From Halanaerobiales bacterium (GTDB lineage: Bacteria > Bacillota > Halanaerobiia > Halanaerobiales > Halanaerobiaceae): a stretch of DNA of 64,000 bases. The notes under the pieces were generated by a model that did no database searches, had not been told where the DNA came from, and worked only from the letters and a program-made list of their open reading frames with translations. The stretch covers positions 62,001 through 126,000 of the forward strand of contig JADQBT010000003.1 of NCBI GenBank assembly GCA_016278485.1, in the 5' to 3' direction. The position numbers and the translations under genes are program-made. The number at the start of each line of letters is the position of its first letter. Positions within the stretch are counted from its first letter, which is position 1. Positions 1-8,585 of this stretch are shown in pieces.

Positions 1-628
1 AAACTTTTTCTCCATATTGCTCAATTAAAAATGTAATATATGAATGGCTCATTAATGTAAATGAAAGTTCATTATCCACTACACCTGACGGCTTACCAAT
101 TGCTTCAAATGCCCGTTGACTTAATTTATCAACAAACTGTTTTGAGAGTGGAATAATTGGAGCTCCAAAATTATAAAATGATGAATTTTGACCATAGTAA
201 TCTTGTAAGTAAGCTGCTAGACCTATTGTCAGCGAACCATTTCTTTTTGTGACAAGTCTTGTTAGCAAATTAATAAAAGGTGGGTACCCCAACTGATAAA
301 GATCTTCGTTAATAAGGATTATCTCACGCTCTACTATATAAGATCTAAACTCTTTAGATGGTTTTCTGGTTGTGCCAATTTTAATCGTCTTTTCCGGTAT
401 AGCAAAATTTATTTTATTATTAAGCAATTTTAGTTTCTGGTCAAGCTGATGCAATAGTTCTTCAGCCTTATCTTGATTTTCTTCATTTATCTCTAATCTG
501 CGCCAATGTTCTTCAGTTAAAGAAAAATACTGTGATTCATAATGCCTATCAAATATGAAAAAATAACTTTTTACCAATAAAGGAATCAACAAAATAATTA
601 GTAAAATCCAGTAACTTTTTTTAATCAT
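1..628 (-). CDS. Membrane-anchored protein resembling a degenerate gluzincin peptidase (3' end missing)
   Basis: An open frame begins with ATG at 628, overlapping the end of the sugar kinase gene by 8 nt, and runs off the left edge, so about 209 residues are visible. Residues 4-20 form one hydrophobic anchor; a charged, coiled-coil-like stretch follows (about 40-75). The remainder has the look of the peptidase-MA/gluzincin fold: a GLAAYLQDYYG stretch, and near the edge a SHSYITFLIEQYG stretch like the 'sFvrYLiekYG' segment of that family. The HEXXH zinc motif expected just before the GLAAYL stretch is not there; the equivalent positions read FINLLTRLV. It is probably co-transcribed with the kinase. 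The family link is my pattern recognition only, and no function can be given. Confidence 0.6.
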   Translation of the reverse strand, partial: MIKKSYWILLIILLIPLLVKSYFFIFDRHYESQYFSLTEEHWRRLEINEENQDKAEELLHQLDQKLKLLNNKINFAIPEKTIKIGTTRKPSKEFRSYIVEREIILINEDLYQLGYPPFINLLTRLVTKRNGSLTIGLAAYLQDYYGQNSSFYNFGAPIIPLSKQFVDKLSQRAFEAIGKPSGVVDNELSFTLMSHSYITFLIEQYGEKV

Positions 629-1460
629 AATCCACTCCTTTATGTATCCCCAGAGAACCAACTAATTGACAATATTCTGCAGCAGTTTTAGTTGCTCGTT
701 GCATTATTTTATCTATTATTTTCACTGAAATCTCTTTTCCAGCAAATATTTTATTATTTATCAACTCGGTCAAAAAAGCAGCAATATATGCATCGCCAGC
801 ACCAAGACTATCCACTACATTTATAGGCAAAGCAGATTGATGATAAAAAACTCCTTTATAATAAAGTAAACTTCCCTCACTACCCATCAACATAATAGTT
901 AATTGCGGCCCCTTTTCACTGGCCCAACTTAAGAAATTGCGAACATCCTCCCCACCTGTTTTCGTAAAGAACGCGAAATCAACACATTCTAAAACACGCT
1001 CTAAGTATTTAAGCTCTCTATAAAAAGAAAAATCAAAAGATACGTTAGTCTCTCTTTTTATGCGAGGTAGGTAACGCTCAACATAACTATAAACAGTAGT
1101 ATGAACTAATTTAGCAGAGCAAATTTCTCCCATATCACTTGAGTTTAACTGTAAGTTTTTATAAACACCTTTATCAACTTCATCTATTTTAGTTACACTA
1201 TCTAACTCTCTAATTTTTGCAATAGCATTCATCCCATTTCTTGTAACACAAACTGGACAGTCAACTTTTTCGTTTCTAAGTGTCTCTTTTAAAAAATCTC
1301 CCGCTTCATCACTTCCAAAAATACCATGATAAGCAGATTCTACTCCTAATCTCCTAGCAACAACTGCTACATTCAAAGCACTACCACCAGCAGATATTAA
1401 TTTTCTATCAATATAATAATCCGCTACATTATCTCCTACAGAAAAAAGTTGATAACTCAT
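621..1460 (-). CDS. PfkB-family sugar kinase, fructoselysine-6-kinase-like
   Basis: A 279-residue ribokinase/PfkB-fold kinase that should phosphorylate a sugar or aminosugar with ATP. The N-terminal substrate motif is AGGSALNVAVVARRLG (about 24-39) and the C-terminal anion-hole/base motif is GAGD with Asp223. Overall spacing and the VHTTVYSYVERYLP segment resemble FrlD (fructoselysine 6-kinase) more than fructokinase. The family is usually about 260-330 residues, so it is full length. It lies 35 nt after exbD on the same strand, so it may be read through from the B12-controlled operon; a TATAAT-like box near 1480 could also give it its own promoter. The substrate is not proven. Confidence 0.8.
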   Translation of the reverse strand: MSYQLFSVGDNVADYYIDRKLISAGGSALNVAVVARRLGVESAYHGIFGSDEAGDFLKETLRNEKVDCPVCVTRNGMNAIAKIRELDSVTKIDEVDKGVYKNLQLNSSDMGEICSAKLVHTTVYSYVERYLPRIKRETNVSFDFSFYRELKYLERVLECVDFAFFTKTGGEDVRNFLSWASEKGPQLTIMLMGSEGSLLYYKGVFYHQSALPINVVDSLGAGDAYIAAFLTELINNKIFAGKEISVKIIDKIMQRATKTAAEYCQLVGSLGIHKGVDYD

Positions 1461-1495
1461 AAACCACCCTCACTTCTCTATCTATTATAATACAT

Positions 1496-1909
1496 TTAAG
1501 GGCTTAATTCATTATTTTTTATTCCTTTTATTCGAAAATTAATATCCGCATAACCATATCTCTCTAAAATATCCATCAATTGAATAATTGCCTGAAAATC
1601 TGTTTTCTGATCTGCATAAAAAGCTAGTTCTTTCCTTTTGCTTGCTGAAAGGGACTGTAGCTTTTTTTCTAAGATAATTTCAGTTATTTTATTACCATTA
1701 AAATAATAATTATTTTCCGCATCAACAGAAATACTCATCGCCGTATTTTTCGTGCTGGTAACATAACTTTCTGGAAGATTAATTGTACGAACAGGTTCAT
1801 TAATATTCAAAGTTGAAGAAACCAAAAAAAATATTAACAGTAAAAACACCACATCTATCATCGGAGTCAAATTAATAGCAAGGTTTTCTTTTTTTATTTT
1901 ATATTTCAT
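1496..1909 (-). CDS. exbD: ExbD-type energy-transducing protein
   Basis: A 137-residue inner-membrane protein of the ExbD/TolR family. The single N-terminal membrane helix (about 14-34) carries the proton-conducting Asp19 in the sequence NLTPMIDVVFLLLIF, followed by a periplasmic domain. With ExbB it would convert ion-motive force into TonB movement. Start ATG at 1909; it overlaps the exbB end by 11 nt, indicating translational coupling. Together with tonB and the receptor gene it forms a complete outer-membrane import system, itself evidence for an outer membrane in this organism. Confidence 0.93.
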   Translation of the reverse strand: MKYKIKKENLAINLTPMIDVVFLLLIFFLVSSTLNINEPVRTINLPESYVTSTKNTAMSISVDAENNYYFNGNKITEIILEKKLQSLSASKRKELAFYADQKTDFQAIIQLMDILERYGYADINFRIKGIKNNELSP

Positions 1910-2531
1910 AATTATTGACCTCTGAAGATTCTTTTAGAAAATTTAATAGTTCTATTTTTCTTTTTTCTAAATGTGTGGCAATATTATCTAATCTACTTAT
2001 AAAAAAATAATATGCCGCAAGTGCAGGAATTGAAATAATAAGTCCAGCCGCAGTAGTCAAAAGAGCCTCTGATATGCCTCCAGCTAACTGAGTTGGTTCT
2101 CCATTCAGCGATAAAACATGGAAAATTTTAATCATACCTGCCACAGTACCTAGTAGACCTAAGGTTGGACTTATTTTTCCGAGAAAATTTAATAGGCCTA
2201 ACCTTTTCTCTAATTGAGGAAAACTATCTATTTCCGCCGAAGCCATATACTCTTTTATAATTTCCGGATCTTTTTCAATGTGATTGATTGCCTGCTTTAA
2301 AGTCAACCCAATTGGACCCTTTATTTTATTTAACATTTGATATGCATTTTCTGCTTGATTTAATAATATGTAATTTTTTAATTTCTGCATAAACAAATCT
2401 GATACCGATTTTTTAATAAATAAAAATACAAAAAACCTCTCTAAAATTACTGTAAAAATAATAACCGAAACAATAATTAAAGGGTAGATAAATAAACCAC
2501 CCTGTTCTATTAAATTACTAACTTTTAACAC
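1899..2531 (-). CDS. exbB: ExbB-type proton channel protein (MotA/TolQ/ExbB family)
   Basis: A 210-residue protein with three predicted membrane helices (about 12-35, 115-140 and 155-178) and the conserved cytoplasmic loop typical of ExbB/TolQ. The segment LGKISPTLGLLGTVAGMIKIF and the following LTTAAGLIISIPALAAYYFF are characteristic of the channel helices. GTG start at 2531, with an AAAGGA-type ribosome site inside the end of tonB. It sits between tonB and exbD in the cobalamin-controlled operon. Membership in the TonB system rather than the Tol system is shown by the adjacent TonB and receptor genes. Confidence 0.93.
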   Translation of the reverse strand: MLKVSNLIEQGGLFIYPLIIVSVIIFTVILERFFVFLFIKKSVSDLFMQKLKNYILLNQAENAYQMLNKIKGPIGLTLKQAINHIEKDPEIIKEYMASAEIDSFPQLEKRLGLLNFLGKISPTLGLLGTVAGMIKIFHVLSLNGEPTQLAGGISEALLTTAAGLIISIPALAAYYFFISRLDNIATHLEKRKIELLNFLKESSEVNNYEI

Positions 2532-2532
2532 C

Positions 2533-3486
2533 TCATTCCTTTAGCTTAAATCTAATTGGGAGACTTATTACAGATACTATCTTTTCATCTTGATACAGAG
2601 CAGGCCTAAATTTCCAATCTTTAATTACCTTTACTGCTGCTTGATCAAATAATTTATAACCAGATGACTCAAATACTTTAATTTTCATTAATTTACCCTG
2701 CTGATTAATTGTTAATTTTAATATTACTCTACCTTCAATATTACGTCTCCTAAGCTTTTCTGGATAAAGAGGTGCTTGGTAAAAAGTTATTTTTGGTTTT
2801 TTTGCTCCTTTTATTCCTTTGTTATCAGCAGTAAAATCTATTATCTGTTTATGATTATTAATTATGTCTTTATCATTTATATCTCCATTAATTTCAACTT
2901 GAGTCTTCTTATGCTGAATTTTAATAGTTCTTTCTCTTCTTTTCTCCAATTGAGTAGATTCCGAATGCATTTTTTTAAATTCTTCCTCTGTTTTAGTTGC
3001 TGAATTAGATTTTTCAGCAATTAAATTTTCAGTAAATTGAGCTGAATCAAACATTTTAAACTTCTTTTCGTCTTCTTTTTCTGGTTCTTTTTTTGCTTCT
3101 TTTTTTACTGGTTCCTGCATAACTAATTTATTTTTAATTATATTTTGTTTAATTTTCTTCTTTTTAGATGATTGAATTTTATCTGTTTCGGGTCTATTTG
3201 AATTATTCTCTATTACCCTTGGTTCAATCTTATCTTCTAGAACCGGTCTTTTATTAATACTTTTATCATTAGTAGATAATTTTTTAATTATATCAACTTC
3301 AGGTTGAGGTGAGACCATCTTAATTCTTACAGTCTGCTTTATATTTGTTGTTTCTTTTAAATTTCCTTGCTGCAGATCTATAGTTAATTCTACTCCAGCA
3401 ATAATCCAGCTATGCAAAAACACTGATATGATAAAAGCAAATAATAAAGGACTTAATATCTTATTGAAATTTTTAATGATCAACAC
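2533..3486 (-). CDS. tonB: TonB energy transducer
   Basis: A 317-residue protein: a short cytoplasmic start, one membrane anchor (about 12-30), a long K/E/N-rich periplasmic spacer (about 55-235), and a C-terminal TonB domain (about 235-317) with the YPEKLRRRNIEGRVILKLTI pattern and the VIKDWKFRPA motif. Unlike enterobacterial TonB the spacer has no Pro-Glu/Pro-Lys repeat and is instead highly charged. The start is uncertain: GTG 3486 and TTG 3483 lie very close to the GGGGAGG ribosome site. It is transcribed after the receptor gene, and its stop abuts the exbB start. Confidence 0.92.
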   Translation of the reverse strand: MLIIKNFNKILSPLLFAFIISVFLHSWIIAGVELTIDLQQGNLKETTNIKQTVRIKMVSPQPEVDIIKKLSTNDKSINKRPVLEDKIEPRVIENNSNRPETDKIQSSKKKKIKQNIIKNKLVMQEPVKKEAKKEPEKEDEKKFKMFDSAQFTENLIAEKSNSATKTEEEFKKMHSESTQLEKRRERTIKIQHKKTQVEINGDINDKDIINNHKQIIDFTADNKGIKGAKKPKITFYQAPLYPEKLRRRNIEGRVILKLTINQQGKLMKIKVFESSGYKLFDQAAVKVIKDWKFRPALYQDEKIVSVISLPIRFKLKE

Positions 3487-3514
3487 CTCCCCTATTATTA
3501 AGTTTAATTTTTAA

Positions 3515-5341
3515 CTAAAAGTCTGTACTTACCTCTAGCATATAATTACGACCAGGCATGGGATAACCTGTCTGAACTTCATAATTTTCATTAAACAAAT
3601 TATTAATACTAAACTCTAATGAATAATCATGTTTTCTAAATGCTATATCTTTAATTACAGTTAAATCAAAAACTGTATAAGCTTCTTTATCATCAATGCG
3701 ACCACTAACCTTTTTCCCGCTTAAATTTATTTGATAATTGCTTCTACTATAGGTCAGAGCAATATTGCTTAAATTACTGTCTGTTAACTGATCTCCATTA
3801 TTAATGTTTTCACTATCCAGGTAAGTATAATTAAAATCAAAGAGTATATTATTAGTTATTGCTTTTTGTACAATGAGTTCAAGACCATCTGTTTCAGCTA
3901 AACCAATATTAGCTGGTCTCCATTTACCGTCGGGGCCAGTCGCCCAATTAATTAAATTAGACGTTTTTCGCTTAAAGAAATTAATTTCTAATTTATTATT
4001 ATTAGATTTTATAGTTTTAAAAGCTAACTCAAATGCACGCGAATCTTCTGGAACTAAATTTGGATTCCCTACTGTATAAAAATCTTCAGGCCAATAAAGA
4101 TCATTAAAGGTTGGGACCCTGAATGCGTCAGCTATTGATAACTTCAAAAAACTATCTGCTTTAATTTTATATACTAAACCTAGACGCGGGCTTATTTCAA
4201 AAGGGAATTTTTCATGTTGATCATATCTAATTCCTGTATTTAAAATAATTTTTTGCCCTGAATACCATTTATTATCCAAATAAAGAGATTGTGTAGTAAA
4301 ATCATGTCTTCCATTCTCATTGCTATCTATTTTATCTTCTACTAGTTCCATCCCATAGCTAATATTATTGTTTTCGCAATAATAACTTTGGTTAAAATTA
4401 AGACCCTTGCGATTTGTTTTATGAATACTTGGACCAGAATAATTCCAAAGAGCTGGATTATCATATGTATTTATTTGTTCATGATAATAAACTTTAAAAA
4501 ATGTGTCTTTTAACTCTGCCTGATTGTTCCAGGTTAACGCAAAGTTTCTGTGCAAATCATCTTGGCTGGCCTCAGGAGTTCCATTTGGTGTAAAGGAACT
4601 TATCTGACCTGGTGATTCTTTATCAGAATCATTATAAAGAAAAGTAAAAGCAAGTTCATTGTTTTTATCAATATGATGATCGATTCTTGCAGAGTATAAT
4701 TTTTGCTCTAGTCCACTGTTTTTTCGATGTCCATCAGAATTTTTTTTAGAAACAGTTAAGAATATCTCTGTATCTTCCGATTTAATTCCATGTGATAAAA
4801 CTAAACTTTTTGTAGAATATGAACCCCAATCAATATTTAAATTAGTTCCAATTGCATCATTACCCTTTTTAGTTAGGATATTGATGACACCACCTAAAGC
4901 ATTTGCGCCATAAATAGCAGAAGCTGGCCCTTTCAATACCTCAATCTTTTCAATGTTGTCTAATAAATATTGTCCTAAATCGACGCTGCCATTTTGACTA
5001 CTATTTATCGGATTGCCATCTAATAAAACAAGAATTTGTTCCGCCTTAGCCCCTCTTAGATAGATAGTCTTCTGGCCTGCTGGCCCTCCATAATTTTGAA
5101 TCTGCACACCAGCCACTTGTTTTAAAATATCTGCTATGTTTTGAGCACTGCTATTTTTAATTTCCTCACTTGTAATAACTTCCATACTAACTGGTACTTC
5201 AGAAAGTGGCGTCTCATACTTGCTAGCTGTAACTACTATCTCATCCAATAAAAACTCAGTTACTTCGTCTGCCAAAACAATAAACTCCATTGAAAAAAGC
5301 AAAACCAACATAAACAACAATAAACAAATAATCTTTTTCAT
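3515..5341 (-). CDS. btuB: TonB-dependent outer-membrane receptor, probably cobalamin/corrinoid (BtuB-like)
   Basis: A 608-residue outer-membrane receptor: signal peptide (1-24), TonB box DEIVVTAS (about 33-40), plug domain (about 45-160, with VQIQNYGG and AIYGANALGGVINI), then a 22-strand-type barrel ending in phenylalanine (STDF), the usual signal for outer-membrane insertion. The length matches BtuB (about 600) rather than siderophore receptors (about 700). A cobalamin riboswitch lies directly upstream, which is the reason for the corrinoid assignment. It is the first gene of the receptor-tonB-exbB-exbD operon. Substrate is inferred from regulation, not from barrel residues. Confidence 0.88.
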   Translation of the reverse strand: MKKIICLLLFMLVLLFSMEFIVLADEVTEFLLDEIVVTASKYETPLSEVPVSMEVITSEEIKNSSAQNIADILKQVAGVQIQNYGGPAGQKTIYLRGAKAEQILVLLDGNPINSSQNGSVDLGQYLLDNIEKIEVLKGPASAIYGANALGGVINILTKKGNDAIGTNLNIDWGSYSTKSLVLSHGIKSEDTEIFLTVSKKNSDGHRKNSGLEQKLYSARIDHHIDKNNELAFTFLYNDSDKESPGQISSFTPNGTPEASQDDLHRNFALTWNNQAELKDTFFKVYYHEQINTYDNPALWNYSGPSIHKTNRKGLNFNQSYYCENNNISYGMELVEDKIDSNENGRHDFTTQSLYLDNKWYSGQKIILNTGIRYDQHEKFPFEISPRLGLVYKIKADSFLKLSIADAFRVPTFNDLYWPEDFYTVGNPNLVPEDSRAFELAFKTIKSNNNKLEINFFKRKTSNLINWATGPDGKWRPANIGLAETDGLELIVQKAITNNILFDFNYTYLDSENINNGDQLTDSNLSNIALTYSRSNYQINLSGKKVSGRIDDKEAYTVFDLTVIKDIAFRKHDYSLEFSINNLFNENYEVQTGYPMPGRNYMLEVSTDF

Positions 5342-5370
5342 CTTCTCATCTCCCTGAATTATGTAATAAA

Positions 5371-5450
5371 AAATAAAAAACTACCTTCCCACAGAAAGGT
5401 AGCAATAAATTCAGGTTTAAAAAATAGACCTAGCCTTTATCTTCGCTACC
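5371..5450 (-). terminator. Riboswitch expression platform: terminator with competing antiterminator
   Basis: Read on the minus strand, the 7-bp stem formed by 5381-5387 and 5396-5402 is followed by a U-rich run (5371-5380), giving an intrinsic terminator just before the receptor gene. The segment 5398-5403 can instead pair with 5445-5450 (GGTAGC/GCTACC), and an inner stem 5413-5419/5425-5431 extends that fold. The two folds exclude each other, as expected for transcriptional control by the riboswitch above it. Confidence 0.82.
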
Positions 5451-5477
5451 CCTAAGTCGGAGGTGTTGACGAAGCAT

Positions 5478-5662
5478 ACAATCAAGGCAAGTCTTCTGGC
5501 TCCCGGCATCTAAACATTTTCCTTCCCACATCAGCAGTGAAAAATGTCAACTAAACCGGTTACAGCTGCGACTACAGCAACGGATTCTCACCGTTTTCCT
5601 TATTAATTCTAAATTAGCAGAACAACTAATCATAGAAACCTAAACTGAACACTTATATTAAC
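5478..5662 (-). promoter_or_regulatory. Cobalamin (B12) riboswitch
   Basis: On the minus strand the B12 box appears as AGCCAGAAGACTTGCC (complement of 5487-5502), preceded by the ACGGTGAGAATCCGT core element and the CTGTAGTCGCAGCTG and CACTGCTGATGTGGGAAGG blocks in the order found in the aptamer. It lies between promoter 5674-5702 and the terminator/antiterminator at 5371-5450. Ligand-bound RNA would favour the terminator and lower expression of the receptor-tonB-exbBD operon when corrinoid is plentiful. Confidence 0.93.
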
Positions 5663-5673
5663 TTTTCTATTCT

Positions 5674-5702
5674 ATTTTAACAATCTATACAATCATAGTC
5701 AA
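5674..5702 (-). promoter_or_regulatory. Sigma-A promoter of the B12-receptor operon
   Basis: Minus-strand TTGACT (5697-5702) and TAAAAT (5674-5679) are separated by exactly 17 nt, predicting a start near 5667, just ahead of the riboswitch. The -35 box abuts the U-tract of the terminator that closes the upstream xdh operon, so the two transcription units are packed back to back. Confidence 0.75.
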
Positions 5703-5743
5703 ACAAAAAAAAGTAGCAACCACAAGAATGCAGTTGCTACTTT
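5703..5743 (-). terminator. Intrinsic terminator of the first xdh operon
   Basis: A perfect 11-bp stem (5710-5720 with 5733-5743) is followed on the minus strand by an uninterrupted run of eight U. It sits about 35 nt after the stop of the molybdenum-subunit gene. Confidence 0.92.
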
Positions 5744-5778
5744 ATTAGGATAATATTAAACGGAAGGGAATGATTATC

Positions 5779-8109
5779 CTATTTGTTTTCCAGATGTTCA
5801 ATTATATTTTCTGGAGTAAGAGGTAATTCATCAATTGTAATACCTAGCGCATCTTGAATTGCATTAGCAATTGCCGGTGGAACTGATATCATAGGGTGTT
5901 CCGCCACGCCTCTTGCCCCGTAAGGTCCATCTACCTGTGGTGTTTCCACAATAATTGGTGTGAAGTCTTTCGGAATATCCATAGTTGTTGGTATCTTATA
6001 ATCAGTAAAGGTATTAGTTCTGATATGGCCTTCGCCATCAAATTGATAGCCTTCCATTACAGCAGAACCAAATCCCTGCACCATTCCACCTTGGATCTGT
6101 CCGATAACATTTTGCTTGTTGATAGCTCTACCTAAATCAAAAGCAGAAGCCATCTTAACAACTTCATATTCACCAGTTTCCTTATCTATTTCTACCTCAA
6201 CAGCATGAGCGCCAAAGGTCCAATCCAATGCTGGTAAACCTTGGCCAGTTTCTTTATCCATATTGGTCAGCCCCTGAGCAATATATCTTCCTCTACCCAT
6301 CAGTGGACCGCCAATCCCATTACCATTTGGATAAGTATAACCCATACCAATATCCTTATATTCTATATAGTGATCTGGATGATGATTTACATATATTTTT
6401 TCATCTTCCAAAACAATATGATCTACTGAAGCACGTAATGGCCCTGCCGCAACCTCTTTCATTTGCTTTTTAAGATCCTTACATGCATCTATAACAGCAT
6501 TACCTGATATGAAAAGTCCTTTACTAGCAACTGTCTGCCAATCATATGGTTCAGTTTCTGTATTGTTTTCCCAAACTACATTAACTCTATCGACTGGCAT
6601 GCTTAATTGATCAGCAACTATTTGCGCCAATGCAGTATACGTTCCTTGACCATAATCAACTAAAGATAATGTCAAATTAACTGAGCCATTTTCATTAAAC
6701 TTAAGCAGAGCTCCTGCACCTACATCTGTAGGCATGGCAGGTGCTTTATGCAGTAATGCTAGCCCCCGGCCCCTTGCCTTATGAGGAGCTGATGGCTCTT
6801 CTTTTTTCTGATCCCAATTCAATGCTTTAGCTACTTCATCAAGACACTTACCTACACTACCTGAGTGTTCATAAAGCTTCTCACCAGTAATTGTACGGGA
6901 ACCAGGACGCAAAATATTTTTCTTGCGTAATTCGTAAGGGTCCATGCCAAGTTTTTTAGCAACATGTTCCATCTGACGTTCGGTTGCCCAAAGTACTTCA
7001 AGGTGGCCAAAGCCACGATAAGCAGTACCATAAAGCTTATTAGTATAGACTGTTAAAGAGTCTAGTTTAACATTATCTATTTCATAAGGTCCACATCCAG
7101 CAGCTCCAGCAGCCTTAGTAACATTAACACCATAATCTGCGTTAGCACCACTATCCCATAGAAATTCTATTTCTTGTGCAACGATATTACCATCTTCATT
7201 AACACCAGTTTTAAAGCGAGATAATAACGCTTGGCGAACTGGTACTGAGTTAAATTCTTCTTCACGTGAAGCAACAAATTTAACAGGACGGCCACCTGCT
7301 GCCCGGGAGAGTAATGTTACAAGTGGTTCAAAGTGAATACCAGCTTTTCCACCAAAACCTCCACCTACATATGGAACAACAACCTCAATACTTTCATGGG
7401 GAAGACCTAAACCTTTACCAAGTAAATCTCTAACGGCAAATGGTGACTGAGCACTACTCCAAATCTTAACTTTTCTACCTTTTTTCCAACGGGCAATAGA
7501 AGTATGCGTCTCCATTGCAACATGGTTTACCTGTGGCAAATAAAACTCATTTTCAATTATATGATCTGCTTCTGCAAATCCATCATCTATATCACCTTTA
7601 CGGATTTTAAAGTGATTTGCAATATTAGTACCAGGCTCAGGGAAGAATACTCCTTCCATATGTTCATATTCACCTAAATCTTCATGCACAATAGGAGAAT
7701 CTTTTTCAGTAGCCTTTTTAACGTCTAATACAGGCTCTAACTCATTATATTCAATCTCAATTAATTCAAGTGCATGTTGAGCAATTTCTTCAGTCTCAGC
7801 AGCAACAGCTACAACTGGCTCACCATGATATCTTACTTTATCAACAGCAAGAATAGTCTTATCAACCAGGTAGAGACCAATTTTATATTGTTTAACATCT
7901 TCACCAGTTAAAACTGCCCAAACTCCAGGTAGTTTTTCTGCTTTAGAAGTATCAATGCTTACTATATCAGCAAAAGCATGTGGACTCTTAAGTATTTTCG
8001 CATGTAACATGCCCTGTAATTCAAGATCATGCACATATTGTGCATCACCAGTTACTTTCGCCAAAGCATCAATTCTTTCTACACTTTTTCCAATGATATC
8101 TTCAGCCAT
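5779..8109 (-). CDS. xdhA: Xanthine-dehydrogenase-family molybdopterin-binding subunit (first copy)
   Basis: A 776-residue large subunit of a molybdenum hydroxylase. The N-terminal ald/xan-dehydrogenase domain (about 15-130) leads into the Moco domains with VPYVGGGFGGKAG near 245-257, and the C-terminal GARGVAEHPM (about 725-735) contains the Glu expected to act as base in this family. It would hydroxylate a purine, pyrimidine or similar heterocycle at carbon using water. It is the last gene of FAD subunit-FeS subunit-Mo subunit; its ATG overlaps the FeS stop by 1 nt. Neighbouring nucleobase genes make a nucleobase substrate likely, but sequence alone cannot separate xanthine from other ring substrates. 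Confidence 0.9.
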   Translation of the reverse strand: MAEDIIGKSVERIDALAKVTGDAQYVHDLELQGMLHAKILKSPHAFADIVSIDTSKAEKLPGVWAVLTGEDVKQYKIGLYLVDKTILAVDKVRYHGEPVVAVAAETEEIAQHALELIEIEYNELEPVLDVKKATEKDSPIVHEDLGEYEHMEGVFFPEPGTNIANHFKIRKGDIDDGFAEADHIIENEFYLPQVNHVAMETHTSIARWKKGRKVKIWSSAQSPFAVRDLLGKGLGLPHESIEVVVPYVGGGFGGKAGIHFEPLVTLLSRAAGGRPVKFVASREEEFNSVPVRQALLSRFKTGVNEDGNIVAQEIEFLWDSGANADYGVNVTKAAGAAGCGPYEIDNVKLDSLTVYTNKLYGTAYRGFGHLEVLWATERQMEHVAKKLGMDPYELRKKNILRPGSRTITGEKLYEHSGSVGKCLDEVAKALNWDQKKEEPSAPHKARGRGLALLHKAPAMPTDVGAGALLKFNENGSVNLTLSLVDYGQGTYTALAQIVADQLSMPVDRVNVVWENNTETEPYDWQTVASKGLFISGNAVIDACKDLKKQMKEVAAGPLRASVDHIVLEDEKIYVNHHPDHYIEYKDIGMGYTYPNGNGIGGPLMGRGRYIAQGLTNMDKETGQGLPALDWTFGAHAVEVEIDKETGEYEVVKMASAFDLGRAINKQNVIGQIQGGMVQGFGSAVMEGYQFDGEGHIRTNTFTDYKIPTTMDIPKDFTPIIVETPQVDGPYGARGVAEHPMISVPPAIANAIQDALGITIDELPLTPENIIEHLENK

Positions 8110-8585
8110 TATTTTTTGCCTCCTCTCTTATTAGCGGCATTTTTCACAGCATCAATTATTGTATAATATCCAGTACAACGACAAAGGTTACCTGCTAACG
8201 CAACTCTAATATCTTCATCTGAAGGATTAGGATTCCTTCTTAACAGAGCTTCAGTTGACATTACCATACCAGGTGTACAGAAACCACACTGGACAGCTCC
8301 TTCGTCAATAAATGCCTGTTGTACATCACTAATATCTTCATCTATAGACTGACCTTCAATTGTTTCAATATCAGTACCATCGGCTTCAACAGCAAGGATT
8401 AAGCAACTTGTAACAGCCTGACCATCCATAATTACTGTACAAGCACCGCATTCTCCTTCACCACAGCCTTCTTTTGTACCTGTTAAGCTGAGTCTTTTCC
8501 TTAATACTTCAAGTAATGTTTTACGATCATCTACTTCAAAAGTATATGGGCGATTATTTACAGTTAAGGAAATAGTACGTTTCAT
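8109..8585 (-). CDS. xdhC: Xanthine-dehydrogenase-family 2Fe-2S subunit (first copy)
   Basis: A 158-residue small subunit with two [2Fe-2S] clusters. The plant-type cluster motif CGEGECGACTVIMDG lies around 41-55, with its last Cys in VTSCL; the second cluster uses VQCGFCTPGM (about 98-107) and LCRCTGY (about 133-139). It passes electrons from the Mo centre to the FAD subunit. Start and stop each overlap the neighbouring xdh genes by 1 nt, so the three subunits are translationally coupled. Confidence 0.95.
   Translation of the reverse strand: MKRTISLTVNNRPYTFEVDDRKTLLEVLRKRLSLTGTKEGCGEGECGACTVIMDGQAVTSCLILAVEADGTDIETIEGQSIDEDISDVQQAFIDEGAVQCGFCTPGMVMSTEALLRRNPNPSDEDIRVALAGNLCRCTGYYTIIDAVKNAANKRGGKK

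Noticed and set aside
621-1460. PfkB kinase as alpha-ribazole or cobinamide kinase because of the nearby B12 riboswitch
   Set aside because: The sequence resembles FrlD-type sugar kinases, and known alpha-ribazole kinases belong to another fold, so a corrinoid role is not supported by sequence.
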